Below are positions 41,281 through 51,150 of a DNA stretch of 64,000 nt, piece after piece. The notes beneath the pieces are model-generated. The model ran no database searches. It saw only the letters and a program-made list of their open reading frames with translations, and was not told the origin of the DNA. Source of the DNA: Naegleria lovaniensis (taxonomy: Eukaryota > Heterolobosea > Eutetramitea > Acrasida > Naegleriidae). The position numbers and the translations under genes are program-made. Location of the stretch: NCBI RefSeq assembly GCF_003324165.1, contig NW_025407825.1:62001-126000 (forward strand), read 5' to 3'. Position 1 is the stretch's first letter, and each line of letters opens with the position of its first letter.

Positions 41281-41604
41281 TTAACAATTCTTCTTCACTC
41301 TCTCCCGAAGTGCATCCTCACTACTTCCAATGAATCTATCCACCTCTTCATTGTCTTTGATAAACACAAACGTCGGCATTTGTCTCACTTCATATTTATC
41401 GGAGAGTTCTTCATGAGAATCAACATTTACTTTCACCACTGTCATACAATGTTGGTAGGTTGTGGCCAATTCCTCTACCACCGGAGCAATTTTACGACAT
41501 GGAGAGCACCAATCGGCATAGAAATCGGCCAAGACAACCTTCTCCGAGGATTGGGTTTTCACTGTTTCTTCAAATTGAGCGGAATGGCTAATATGTTGAG
41601 ACAT
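41281..41604 (-). CDS. Thioredoxin
   Basis: 107 residues, single exon, no targeting peptide, so probably cytosolic. The fold is complete: FEETVKTQSSEKVVLADFYADWCSPCRKIAPVVEELA, VVKVNVDSHEELSDKYEVRQMPTFVFIKDNEEVDRFIG, with cis-proline in MPTF. The redox site is WCSPCRK rather than the common WCGPCK; the Gly-to-Ser change leaves the CxxC pair intact and may shift redox potential. Confidence 0.93.
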   Translation of the reverse strand: MSQHISHSAQFEETVKTQSSEKVVLADFYADWCSPCRKIAPVVEELATTYQHCMTVVKVNVDSHEELSDKYEVRQMPTFVFIKDNEEVDRFIGSSEDALRERVKKNC

Positions 41605-41790
41605 TTTTTTGGGTTGTGTTTGTTGTGCTCAACAATTCACAAGTTATCCTTGTAAGTATTGAGGTGATTTCGTGATTTTGATTGGTATTGGGCGTGAAAT
41701 AAGGGAATTTCGAGTGTCCAAGATCATTGAATTCTTTGATATTGATTGATATGTACATGTTTATTTCACACGTAAGTCATCACATTCAGC

Positions 41791-42842
41791 TCAATTTAAA
41801 TAAGGTGCCAATTGAGACATGGTCAATTCCCACAATCGATCCTGATACTTTTCCGAATAAGTGTCATTCAAACTCTTCTTTTCCTTCCATTGATCATAAA
41901 ACTTCATTCCATAGACTCCTTCTTGCTTCTCATCCATAGCATGATACGAAATACATCCACTTGCATATTCTGGCGTTTGGAAAAGCAATGATGTCAATGG
42001 TTTGATCCATGAAGGGAAGGCCTCTCTCAATAATGAAGTACTGACCACTCCTGGATGCAATGCATAAACACTTACTCCGCATTGGGGAAGATTGTGGTTC
42101 GACGAGGACGCTTGTTGAGTCAATCTTCGAACTAAACCATAGGCAAAAAGAACATTGGCCAATTTCGAATTATTGTAAGCTTGATTTCCAGAGAATTTGG
42201 AAACGTGTTCAAAATTAGGATCTTGTAACAGGTCTTGAATTTTGCCTCGTTTATGGAGACCAGATGCGACAATGACAACTCGAGAAGGAGCACTTTCTTT
42301 GAGCTTATCGAGGAGGAGATGAACCAATAGAAAGTGACCTAAATGGTTGGTTCCTATTCATTGACATTTCATGTAAACAATTACCATTCATGAATCACTT
42401 GGAAATTTTGAAATTTTAAAAACCACCTACCATAGCTCATTTCAAAACCTTGCTTGGTTGTTTTGCGTTCATTTGAACTCCAACACCCAGCATTACACAC
42501 CAATGCATGCAGTGGTAAGTTTTTTTCAAGGAATTTCTTGGCAAAGTCTTTCACACTTTCCAAATCCGATAAATCCAATTTCATAAACTCCATACTTCCC
42601 TTACAGAGATTTTCAGAAGATGCACTTCCCTTGATCGTACTCAATTCATTTTCAATATCTTTGATAGCATTCAAAGCCTTTTCTTCGGAACGACATGCCA
42701 TTATTACATGAACCGAAGGATTGGAATAATCGGAAAGTAAATGCTTGACAGCACCCTTTCCCAAGCCATCGCTAGCCCCAGTTAAAATTACAATCTTTTT
42801 CATTAAGGAAGAGGATGATGATGCGGCCGATTTGGAGATCAT
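41791..42842 (-). CDS. Short-chain dehydrogenase/reductase, retinol-dehydrogenase/WWOX type (2 exons)
   Basis: Exons 42842-42431 and 42353-41791 join in frame to 324 residues. The Rossmann nucleotide site is VILTGASDGLGKG near residue 17, with MACRSEEKA favouring NADP(H). LVCNAG and, across the splice, FEMSYGTNHLGHFLLVHLLL follow; then VVIVASGLH as the catalytic Ser region, YNNSKLANVLFAYGL (YxxxK) and LHPGVVSTSL. This order is that of the retinol dehydrogenase/protochlorophyllide reductase/WWOX branch of SDRs. Substrate cannot be read from the sequence. Confidence 0.9.
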
Positions 42843-43236
42843 TGATTGATACGAGGATTGTGGTTGTTGTTGAGTTTTGGGTTGATGAATTTTTTTCTTG
42901 TTTGGGAATTAATCAAACAGACTTTTGGAGAGATCTCTCTTGAATTCATACGCACAGCGCACTAAAAAAAATTGTCCACATTCCAACACTTTTTATTGAG
43001 CTGTTTGGAAATTAGCTATTTAACGCCCCGCGGCTGCTGCTTGAATGGAGAGCAAGCCACGCGGGGATGAACATTGGGGAGTTGCCTAGTTCAAGTTAAA
43101 AACTGCAGGAATTCAGAGAATTTGTTATTCTCTGAAAAATACATGAACTGAGCACTTCCAAACTTCCAATGCAAAAACATCAGAAATACTTACGTTATTG
43201 CCATGGACTAAAATAACATGTTTAAGATAAATGAAT
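42843..43236. other. Intergenic region upstream of the truncated 5S copy
   Basis: About 394 bases. Near 43020-43080 there is a GC-rich pocket (ACGCCCCGCGGCTGCTGC and CACGCGGGG), unusual in this AT-rich DNA; CCCCGCG at 43025 and CGCGGGG at 43062 form an inverted repeat able to fold into a hairpin. Bases 43195-43236 resemble the 5' flank of the intact 5S gene. No open frame is convincing. Confidence 0.5.
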
Positions 43237-43310
43237 GGCTACGGCCATATCACGATGAATGCACCTCATCCCGTCCGATTTGAGAAGTTAAGCAACGTCG
43301 AGCTGTTGCC
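43237..43310 (+). pseudogene. Internally deleted 5S rRNA copy
   Basis: The first 63 bases are nearly identical to the 5S gene at 7597 (one visible change, AACGTCGAGCTG for ATCGTCGAGCTG). About 45 bases are then missing and only a TGCC end remains before the T-run terminator. The lost part includes the IE/C-box promoter area and one side of several helices, so the copy should be dead. Flanks on both sides also match the intact locus, so the whole unit was duplicated before the internal loss. Confidence 0.85.
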
Positions 43311-43720
43311 TTTTTTCTCCTTTGTTTCGTGGCAATTATTATTAATCATGGTTTTTGTTGATTTTGAAAAGAGTAGAAGCGTTCTTTCACACTTCTTTGC
43401 GAGAAAGACGTCATAAATTGGCTAAATTGCATTCTCTTTATAATTTTGGACGGGATGCCTGTCAGGAATATGACGACTCTCCCGCTACAACCTTTGGTTG
43501 TATGAACAGTGAGGTACAAGAAATCAGGACGATTCTTGATGTTCTGGTTGGTGAGACAACATGCTGTCTGGCACGTCTTGTTTCGCAAACAAAGTGACCA
43601 TATTCAAACCATTTGTTTTGTGGTTTATGAATATTTGATCTTGCTTCGATACTTCAATTTCAAATAACCAGCGTCACGATGAAGTTTCGAAACCAAAGTA
43701 CAAGAATTTTATTTCATTAC
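43311..43720. repeat. 5S 3' flank copy with repeat block
   Basis: Bases 43351-43388 repeat 7773-7810 almost exactly. Bases 43447-43518 repeat 7009-7080 at about three quarters identity. Here the order is 5S, spacer, block; at the first locus the block lies before the 5S gene. The rest, to the stop of the next gene, holds nothing I recognise. Confidence 0.6.
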
Positions 43721-45105
43721 TTATTGAATTCTCTTGTACACACCATTGGTATAATAAGAAATGGTATTCAATGTCTCTGCTCCACCATCTCTTGCTTTCA
43801 GTTCCAAATAGGTTTTAGCATTTCCACCCAATGTTAAAGCAAAAGTATTCACTGAAGCTTTGTATCCTTTGAGGAGTTCTAACGCAATGGATCCCAAAGA
43901 GGCACCGTACGTTTCACCAATGGTTGCAACTCCACTCGAAATCAAATGAATCGAGTTTGTTTTTCTAATCAATTCTGGAATTGGAGTGAGAGAAGAAACT
44001 GACTTCTTAATTCCCATTTCAATATTGGAATTCTTGCATTGAGAAGTGTAGGAAGAAACAACTTGGGAATAACTGAGATAATCCAAAGCGGTGTGAATAT
44101 TTGCTGTAGTGGCATATACAGTTTTACCAAAAATGGGATGAGCATCTCCACAAAAACAAACAACATCAAATTTTTGTGTTTCCTTTAAAGTAGAAAGAGT
44201 TCTAGCTAAATGCTGTAATGCAAAATCCAAACGAGTGACTCTTCCAGTACTGGATGAAGTCGATGAAATTTGTGTGGACATGGCAGGTCCAAAATCCACA
44301 GCAAACACAACGTCATCGGCCATAACTTGTCCAAAAGCACAATCATACATTTGTGTTCGATCAAAATGATAGGTAATATCCGACTTGTCACTCTCATAAA
44401 TGTTCTTGTTTTTGAAAACAGTGTTAATCAACTTGACAAGACCTCTTTCCTTTTCCTCCTTTGAAAATCTATCCAAATAGCTAATAATTTCCTGTTCATC
44501 TCATGCCTGGATTCGTGGTTGTTATAAGGATAGAGTGTATGAATGGCTTGCATGAAAGGAATTCCCTGTTCAATGGTCAAATAGGAAACTCGATTCAATA
44601 AAAAACGTGCCGTGTCCAAATGGCCATTATTCAATTCAAGAACACGAACAGCTTGATCTCCAGTGAGTGGATAGGAATAGGCTTGACTCAACATGAAACT
44701 GACAATCTTGTCGAATTTGGCTCTTCCAACACTAGCTGGAGCAATAAAGTTTAACATTTTGTTGAAATCTTCATAGGACATGAAGGAAGCTCCTGAAGAT
44801 GGACATGGATAGGCAGCAACATTAATTTCACTTCTAGTTTCAGAATCACTCATTGGAGCGATTTCAGTAGTAGTGTACATGTTCATCATCTTCTTTCGAT
44901 GACTAGTCGTGTGAGAACGAAGTTTTGAGAGGACTTGTTTCACAATTTGCTCAATTTCTTGATCACTCAATCGAGCAAGTTGTTGAAAAAGACCATTGGA
45001 GGTTGTTGATCTTTTGGTTGTTGTTGGAGTGGCAGATACATGCAAAGAGCATGCGAAACATGCAACCAACAACACGAAAAGAGTTGTTCTTGTAGTTGTG
45101 GACAT
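43721..45105 (-). CDS. Secreted DUF4476/vWFA-like protein with an unresolved frame change
   Basis: The frame from ATG 45105 begins with a signal peptide (TTLFVLLVACFACSLHVSA). A helical region follows, then a DUF4476-like domain (MSYEDFNKMLNFIAPASVGRAKFDKIVSFM, LTGDQAVRVLEL, LDTARFLL). Near 44495 coding shifts to another frame, which runs to 43721 and holds a vWFA-like domain (VVFAVDFGPAMS, FALQHLARTLS, KFDVVCFCGDAHPIF, SIHLISSGVA). The first frame ends at 44428. Two readings fit: an extra GA in CATGAGATGAAC near 44500, or a weak intron from about 44595 (donor GTTTCC) to AACAG at about 44491, which would also keep frame. The vWFA metal site is degenerate (DFGPAMS rather than DxSxS). If real, the product would be secreted or enter the secretory pathway. 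Confidence 0.65.
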
Positions 45106-45371
45106 GACACACCTTTTTTTATAATATGGAAAAACACGCTCAGAAGGTGATGTTTGTTTAAAGAGATGTTGAAGTGTGACTGGAACAGGAGGGAACATGC
45201 GGGAGGAAGGACCAGAGATCCAATGGTTGGATAGGATCAAAAATAGCAAGCTTTTCTGCTGTCATTTGAAAGAAGGTAGTAAATTCTGAGCTTTTTTCCT
45301 CAACGACAACACAATTTTAACAAACTAAATTCGGCTTTCCATGATTGTAAACTTTAACTTGTAGAAAAAAA

Positions 45372-46259
45372 ATGGAAAGGACGACACTGTTACATGAAAT
45401 CCTGTCGAGTCGGGATGTTTGGATTCACTTGTTGGAAATGCTTGAAGTAAAGGATTTACTACTCTCTATGGCATTGGTGAATAGAGATCATTACCATCTT
45501 GTTCATGGGTAAATATATAAATTTCCATCTTCTGTTTTAGATTCAGACTTTACCTGATGGTGTTTTCTTCATATATATATGGACGGACATGATGATTGTA
45601 CTGCTCTCAGAAATTATTTGATGAATTTTATATTGCATAGAGATTTTAAAGAATTAATTCTAAATCATGATGAATATTCCTCGGAAAATAATAATGGCAG
45701 CCTTAATGGCAATTCTAGCCATATGGCAAGACCAAGTACCCACCATCATACATCATGCAATTTTTATGGTATTAATGAGAATGGATATTATAGATTACCA
45801 GTTCCGAGTTGGACCGAGCATTCAATCATCCCTCCAACTGTGTTTAAAACAATATATTTACTACTTAAGAGTGAATTGAAATATAGAAATCAATGTTGTA
45901 GAGGATTTATTTGCGACCGAATTTTCTCTACCATGTGGAGCTCGAAACTGAAAAGCAATATCGTTGAGTGTCGACATGATGAAATGGTTCAATGCAAGAT
46001 CGATGAATCAATACCCATAACCAACCAAACTGCAGCTAGCAGCTCAAATGAAGTATCTGCTGTTGGTGAACAAGTACTGGTGTCACGGGCAACACGTAAT
46101 TATCAATTTAAATGCAAGCAATGTGGATTAACTCTCTTCACAACAGGTTTTCATCCGTGTGAAATTACAAAAAGTATTTCGAGTGGAAACGTTTACTATT
46201 GGCTACAACCAGGCCACAAGTATCGAATTGAAAATGTTCAGAAAGAAGATGATGAATGA
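45372..46259 (+). CDS. F-box-like protein with Cys-containing C-terminus (2 exons)
   Basis: Exons 45372-45508 and 45611-46259 join in frame to 261 residues; the 102-nt intron starts GTAAAT and ends CTCTCAG. Exon 1 encodes an F-box-like opening (LLHEILSSRDVWIHLLEMLEVKDLLLSMALVNRDHYHLVHG). The second half has several aromatic-rich segments and near the end FKCKQCGLTLFTTGFHPCE, a CxxC that could bind zinc with the later HPC. I do not recognise the fold. The first ATG in exon 2's frame (45579) lies inside the proposed intron and is probably not used. Confidence 0.6.
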
Positions 46260-46540
46260 TACTTGGACGTCCAAGTTAGTAGAGAACATCTTTACAAATT
46301 GATTTGAAATTAGGCAACTTTCCCATACGGTACACTTAGTTCAAAGAGGTAGTCAATCATTTATTGAAAGACATTTTAAGAAATTCTTAATTGGGAAATT
46401 ATACATTTGTGAAGGCACAGGTTCCAAGAAGGTGTACTTTTTAAAATAGGGCCTGCTCTCAACAAAAAAAACTAGTATCATTGTGAATTCACTTCAAAGT
46501 ATTATTTGGCTCAAATTTCACACAACCAACACACAAAGAA

Positions 46541-46921
46541 ATGGTAAAGACTGATCACGTAAAATTTATCGATGACTGGGATAAGCAACATGGTAGGTAG
46601 AACTCCCTTATCATTGACGATTTCATTAACAAAATTTGACAACTTGGTAAAACAGCTCCAAAGGATCATGTATGGCATCCCATGACAAAGAAGGAGCTTC
46701 GTCACTACCAAGAACAACCTTTCCTTTCCAAAGTAGGTGAAACGTTAACCTCCAATCTAAAGAACATTCCAATAATTGGAGAGTCATTAGAGTCGCAGAA
46801 GAACGCATGGCAAGAGCAACATTTGAGAAAGCAAAGAAAAGAAGAGGAAAACATGGGATATGCTGGTATCGATTTAGAAGATACAGCCTTCCTTAAAACT
46901 CTTGATGAACCCCATTATTAG
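46541..46921 (+). CDS. Small charged protein, unrecognised (2 exons)
   Basis: Exons 46541-46592 and 46656-46921 join in frame to 105 residues (intron 63 nt, GTAGGT to AAACAG). The protein begins MVKTDHVKFIDDWDKQHAPKDHVW and is rich in Lys, Glu, Gln and His with no hydrophobic helix. KKELRHYQEQPF and NAWQEQHLRKQRKEEEN look helical. Good splice sites and a smooth charge pattern across the junction support it as a real gene. Function unknown. Confidence 0.65.
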
Positions 46922-47102
46922 GTGTAAATGAGTAGCATTAATATGTGCATGCATACATATCGCACGCTCTTGCTGCGTTGTTGAATGTAAATAAACAAGT
47001 TCTCCAATTAATTGTGTAAAAATAATGTATTGACTTGTGATATTAAAAATAAATAGTTAAAACTTTGTGTAAAAGTGATTGAGTCCTGCAATTTAGGGGC
47101 AA

Positions 47103-48344
47103 TTACACTTTCTCATCCGTCTTGTCAGCTTCAGTAGTCACATCGTCCCTATCAGCAGTGGTAGCGATTGGGGTGTCAACTTCTTTTGGAGTTGTTACCG
47201 TTGCTGGTTTTTGTTCTTTCATCTTGATGTAGGAGTAGTAAATGGTACCACCTAGGGCAATGACAACTCCGAAGAATTGAGTCCAGTTGAGTGGAGTGTT
47301 GAAAATCAAAGAACCAACATAAATGATCACAATGGTCTTGGAGTGGCCAACCACTTGGTAAGTCAAAGCAGAGAGTTTACCAATCACCAAGAATGATCCC
47401 AAATTCACATAGAATGCAATAAAGCATGAGAGCAACACAAAGGACTGTTGTGTCAATGGATATTCACGAATTCATGTCAAAAAAAATTCATCGGGATTGT
47501 CACGTAAAAATAATGCAACAAAAAGTATTCACGTTTCCAAAACAAATATTATCGCATATCAAAAAGTAACATATGATCGTGTCAATAATGTCAACAAAAT
47601 CATTCGTCAACTTACAAAGTATGAACGATCCGAAGTCATTTGTTGCCAATCGTAGGCAATGACATCGGTTCCATCAATGAAAGGAGCACACAACAAAACA
47701 ATCACGGAAGCAATTGGAGCTTGATAGATGAGCAATTGGAATGGGTTAGCATTTAAATCCTTGTTCTTTCTTTGGAGAAGCAATTGCTGAATAGCAGTAG
47801 CCAAAATGGCCAAGAAGCAAGTAAAAGTACCAAAGAATGTAATTCTCACTTCGGCAGTCACAGTAATAGCCAAACCAATAATGATCAAAACAACAGATAA
47901 CAACAATTCCTTTGAAGCAGTTTCCTTATAAAACAAATAGCTCAATCCCAAAATGGTTGGCATAATGACAAGCTTGGAAAGTTGATAAACACCAATTGTG
48001 TTAAATTGTAAACTCAAATTGTTGAACAAAACAGAGAGAGCCAGCAACAGGCCCATAACGAAAGCAGAGGACCATTCCAACTTCTTCATTTTGAACATTT
48101 CCAATGCTTTATATTTAGGGAAGATATTGTGAGCCTGAGCAAGAGCATAACTGAATACAGCAGTGAATAAAAAGTGGAAACCCATCAACAAGGTACCTGC
48201 TTGGAAGTTATAATACTGATACAAGTACTTGTTACAAAAGATGATGGATATAGAGGAAGAAAAGGAAAGGAAAATATATCCAAAGCTATGCAGGAAGGAT
48301 TGTACCTGTGAGGTTGGTGGTGTTGTTGAATCGGATCCAGTCAT
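47103..48344 (-). CDS. Nucleotide-sugar/triose-phosphate transporter family protein, SLC35E-like (2 exons)
   Basis: Exons 48344-47616 and 47444-47103 join in frame to 356 residues with about ten transmembrane helices. Family features include SISIIFCNKYLYQYYNF near the N-terminus (the (N/C)K.L motif of the TPT branch), NNLSLQFNTIGVYQLSKLVIMPTILGLSYLFYKE, VLIIIGLAITVTAEVRITFFGTF, AIQQLLLQRKNK, and in exon 2 VVGHSKTIVIIYVGSLIFNTPLNWTQFFGVVIALGGTIYYSYIK. The GH.KT...I motif is typical of SLC35E/TPT transporters, which exchange sugar phosphates or nucleotide sugars across Golgi, ER or plastid membranes. A Golgi/ER site is likely here. The C-terminal tail is acidic/Thr-rich. Confidence 0.88.
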
Positions 48345-48985
48345 TTGATGTCAATGATGATGCTGATGTCCAAAATGGATGATGAGTAATGATTAAAAAA
48401 TTCAATCAAGTAAATAAATATATCAACTATTTGAAATATCCAATGTTGCCGGAGGCTGGATGATCGTGATGGTGGAGTTCTCTCTTTAAAAAAGATAACG
48501 TGGAGGTGATGATACAACAGCCAGTTTCGGAGTGAAGCGAGATTGGTGATGTTGTTGTTGTATTTTTTTAAAGGTTGTTTCATCGCTCAATACAACACTA
48601 CAAGATAATAATACAACAATCGCCACAGGATTTGTAGTTGAGTAATGAACTGTGTGATGCTAACACTGTCATTAAATTGAAATTCCATTTTTCAATTCCG
48701 TATTTGAACTATATTTTATAACAAGGTTTCTGTCCTCCTTCGAAAAGCCACGAGAATCACTTTTAGAAAACAACTAACTTATTCCAGCAAAGGAGCCTGA
48801 CTTGCCGCAGGTTTGGAATGACGACCACTTCTACCTCTTCCAATCCAAAGCCACGATTCGTTGTGCTGTTCAAGTGTTGTCTCATGGACCAATCATACAG
48901 TGGTTGGACATGAGTTGGAAACCAACTCCAACCTCCACCGGCTTGTCACGTTCCTGCCTCACGTTCCAAATCAAAGACCAGAAAA
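48345..48985. other. Divergent promoter region between two transporter genes
   Basis: About 640 bases between the start of the SLC35-like gene and the start of the ENT gene. Bases 48688-48738 (TTTTTCAATTCCGTATTTGA ... GGTTTCTGTCCTCCTTC) resemble 50517-50560 downstream of the ENT gene (TTTTTCAAGTCCATATTTGA ... CGTTTCTGTCATCCTTC). No other gene or RNA seen. Confidence 0.45.
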
Positions 48986-50440
48986 ATGCAACACTCTGGT
49001 TCTTCCGTCACGAATCCGTCCGAGTCTGGACTGTTGGTTCATGGAGATGAAGAACTTCGTCCGTTGACAGCCACGCCTTTTTCCTCCTCGTTGGAAGATC
49101 CATTATCATCAGGTCAACTCAATTCTGGGGAACAACCACAAGATGAAAATCCTCCCCGCCTCATGCTAGTCATTTGTTTGTTACAAGGTTTGATTTATCC
49201 CATGATTTTCAATATTTTCATCTTGTCTTGGGACTATTTCATGTATCTGAATAACGAGGCTGAAATTACTTCTCGTGCATTGCTGCTCTCTGCACTTGGA
49301 ATTGGTCATGCTGTCTTTTTATCGGTCTATTGGGTAATTTGCTTGTTTAGGAGTGGAAAACAAGCTGATAACCGATGGATGATGGCCATTCTCACTGGAT
49401 TTCCCCTTGTTGTATCATGTATTTTATGGTTAGTGGCAATTCTATTCAGAACGAATGATTTTTACAGCATCGCTCCTCTCTTCTTCTTGGCATTGGGTCT
49501 CTGCATGTCCTGCTGGAATAGTCAGATCTGGCTTGCTGTTCGAGTGTTACCTATGAAGTGTATGCGTGCAGTTGTTTATGGCATTGAATGCTCTGGATTT
49601 ATGTTTGGTGTTTTACGTTTGGCAACAAAATATGGATCTCTATTGATTTCTGTCAATGAACAAGCTAGTAATAACGAATTCATCTTTTTGATGGTCTTTT
49701 TGACCATGTGTTACGTAATAGCCTTTGCCATGACCATTCCTTTTTTATGGATGCTTGTGAAATCTGAGTATTATGTTACCAAATGGAATCATTATCAACA
49801 AGAATTGGAAATGGCGCTTGAAAAACAACGCGGAACGAATTTGCAAACACATTCAACTTCTGTGGCTGCTTCTAATGATGAACAGCAGACACAATCAACT
49901 TCTGGTGCTACTTCTAATCAAACCGATTCTCAAAATGTGTTCCTTCTTTCCTTTCCCTCCAACGTCATCACAAGCCTTGTGTTTCCAGTCTTGTTGGTTT
50001 TTCTCAAAAGCAATCTTTTAGTCTTCAAGAATAACATATTTCCCATTGTTCTCGTGACTGTGTTTGCTTTTACTGCCATGATGGGTTCGTTTACATCTTT
50101 CAATTGTGCCTTCCCAAGACGATGGATGAGCGTATTGTTAGGTCTTTCACGATTACCGTTGGTTCCGCTGTTCTTTCTATTGTGTGGAGAAGTGGTTCAA
50201 TTTTTCAATGATCATATTGAAGTGATTGCCTTAATTATAACCATGCTCTTTTCATTCTCTCATGGTTATTCTTCCACCTCCTTGTACTTGAGAACGTTTA
50301 AGGAATATTCTCAGATTGAAGATTACAAACGTAAGAGTGTTATGTTTTCCTTCAATATTTTCCTTGTAGAGGCTTTTAAACTATCGTTGGTTATAATTAG
50401 TGTCTTTCTGTTGACAATTACCTTGTCACTAGTAAAATAA
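48986..50440 (+). CDS. Multi-pass membrane protein, equilibrative nucleoside transporter-like
   Basis: 484 residues, single exon. Residues 1-55 are polar. About eleven hydrophobic helices follow, starting LMLVICLLQGLIYPMIFNIFIL; the largest loop is Gln/Thr/Ser-rich and sits between helices 6 and 7 (KQRGTNLQTHSTSVAASND...), as in SLC29 proteins. NVITSLVFPVLLVFLKS, RWMSVLLGLSRLPLVPLFFLLC and LIITMLFSFSHGYSSTSLYL fit the second half of ENT proteins (the R..L.PL and GY..S motifs). The N-terminal half is less typical, so the family call is by layout and a few motifs. Confidence 0.6.
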   Translation: MQHSGSSVTNPSESGLLVHGDEELRPLTATPFSSSLEDPLSSGQLNSGEQPQDENPPRLMLVICLLQGLIYPMIFNIFILSWDYFMYLNNEAEITSRALLLSALGIGHAVFLSVYWVICLFRSGKQADNRWMMAILTGFPLVVSCILWLVAILFRTNDFYSIAPLFFLALGLCMSCWNSQIWLAVRVLPMKCMRAVVYGIECSGFMFGVLRLATKYGSLLISVNEQASNNEFIFLMVFLTMCYVIAFAMTIPFLWMLVKSEYYVTKWNHYQQELEMALEKQRGTNLQTHSTSVAASNDEQQTQSTSGATSNQTDSQNVFLLSFPSNVITSLVFPVLLVFLKSNLLVFKNNIFPIVLVTVFAFTAMMGSFTSFNCAFPRRWMSVLLGLSRLPLVPLFFLLCGEVVQFFNDHIEVIALIITMLFSFSHGYSSTSLYLRTFKEYSQIEDYKRKSVMFSFNIFLVEAFKLSLVIISVFLLTITLSLVK

Positions 50441-51150
50441 TTAGTATTATGTAACAAGGCATCAGTTCAAAAAGGATTGTTGTGGCTGAGAGAGGATTTC
50501 ATCAAGGTTAATTCTATTTTTCAAGTCCATATTTGATAACCACGTTTCTGTCATCCTTCAATTTTCAATAAAACCATGTCAAGCATCCAAATGAAAAACT
50601 TCTCTCATAAAACATCTCATGAGCTGCAATGAAATCCCAATCCGGTTGAAATTCAACTTTTCAAAGAAAATAGAGTGTGTCGTTGCCAAAGCCCTTCATC
50701 AAAAAAAGCCGAAGGAAAAAATTTCTGAAACATCTTCGCGTCTGCTGTGCGAACGAAGAAGAACCCACCGTGTTCTCTCTCGTTGAAGACACCATCCTCG
50801 CTGGAGAGCAGCTTTTGAATTACAATAGTAGCAAGCCGTTCAAAATATTATTGTATCACAAAAACAGAGTGTTGTTGCATTGAACATTGTTAATTTTCGG
50901 TTGACTCTGTGTCATCGGATTTATTCAAGATTGCAATCTTTTCAATAACAAAATTCCAAAGAATTTAGTGTGTATGGATTTTGTGGAAGCCCATTGATAT
51001 TTAAATTATATTCAACACAATATCACAAAACAAGATCAAGTTAAGAGCTAGTTCCCTAAATTCTGAATTTCAATTATTATTATAACAAACGTTCACCAAC
51101 ACCAACAACATTCCATTCATTAGAACTTGATAATACATTTTGCAAAACGG
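50441..51150. other. Intergenic region downstream of the ENT-like gene
   Basis: About 710 bases. It holds the partner of the short repeat described upstream of the ENT gene. An open frame at 50677-50883 lacks an ATG and resembles nothing I know; it could be a remnant of a second ENT-locus segment, but nothing shows this. The last 150 bases are AT-rich with ACAAC runs, a likely 5' leader of the next gene. Confidence 0.4.

Noticed and set aside
45579-45610. ATG at 45579 as the start of the gene ending at 46259
   Set aside because: Joining an upstream F-box-like exon to 45611 with good GT-AG sites gives a longer coherent frame, leaving this ATG inside an intron.
50677-50883. 68-codon frame between the ENT-like and F-box/GTPase genes
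   Set aside because: Starts with GTG, has no ATG and matches nothing; at most a remnant.
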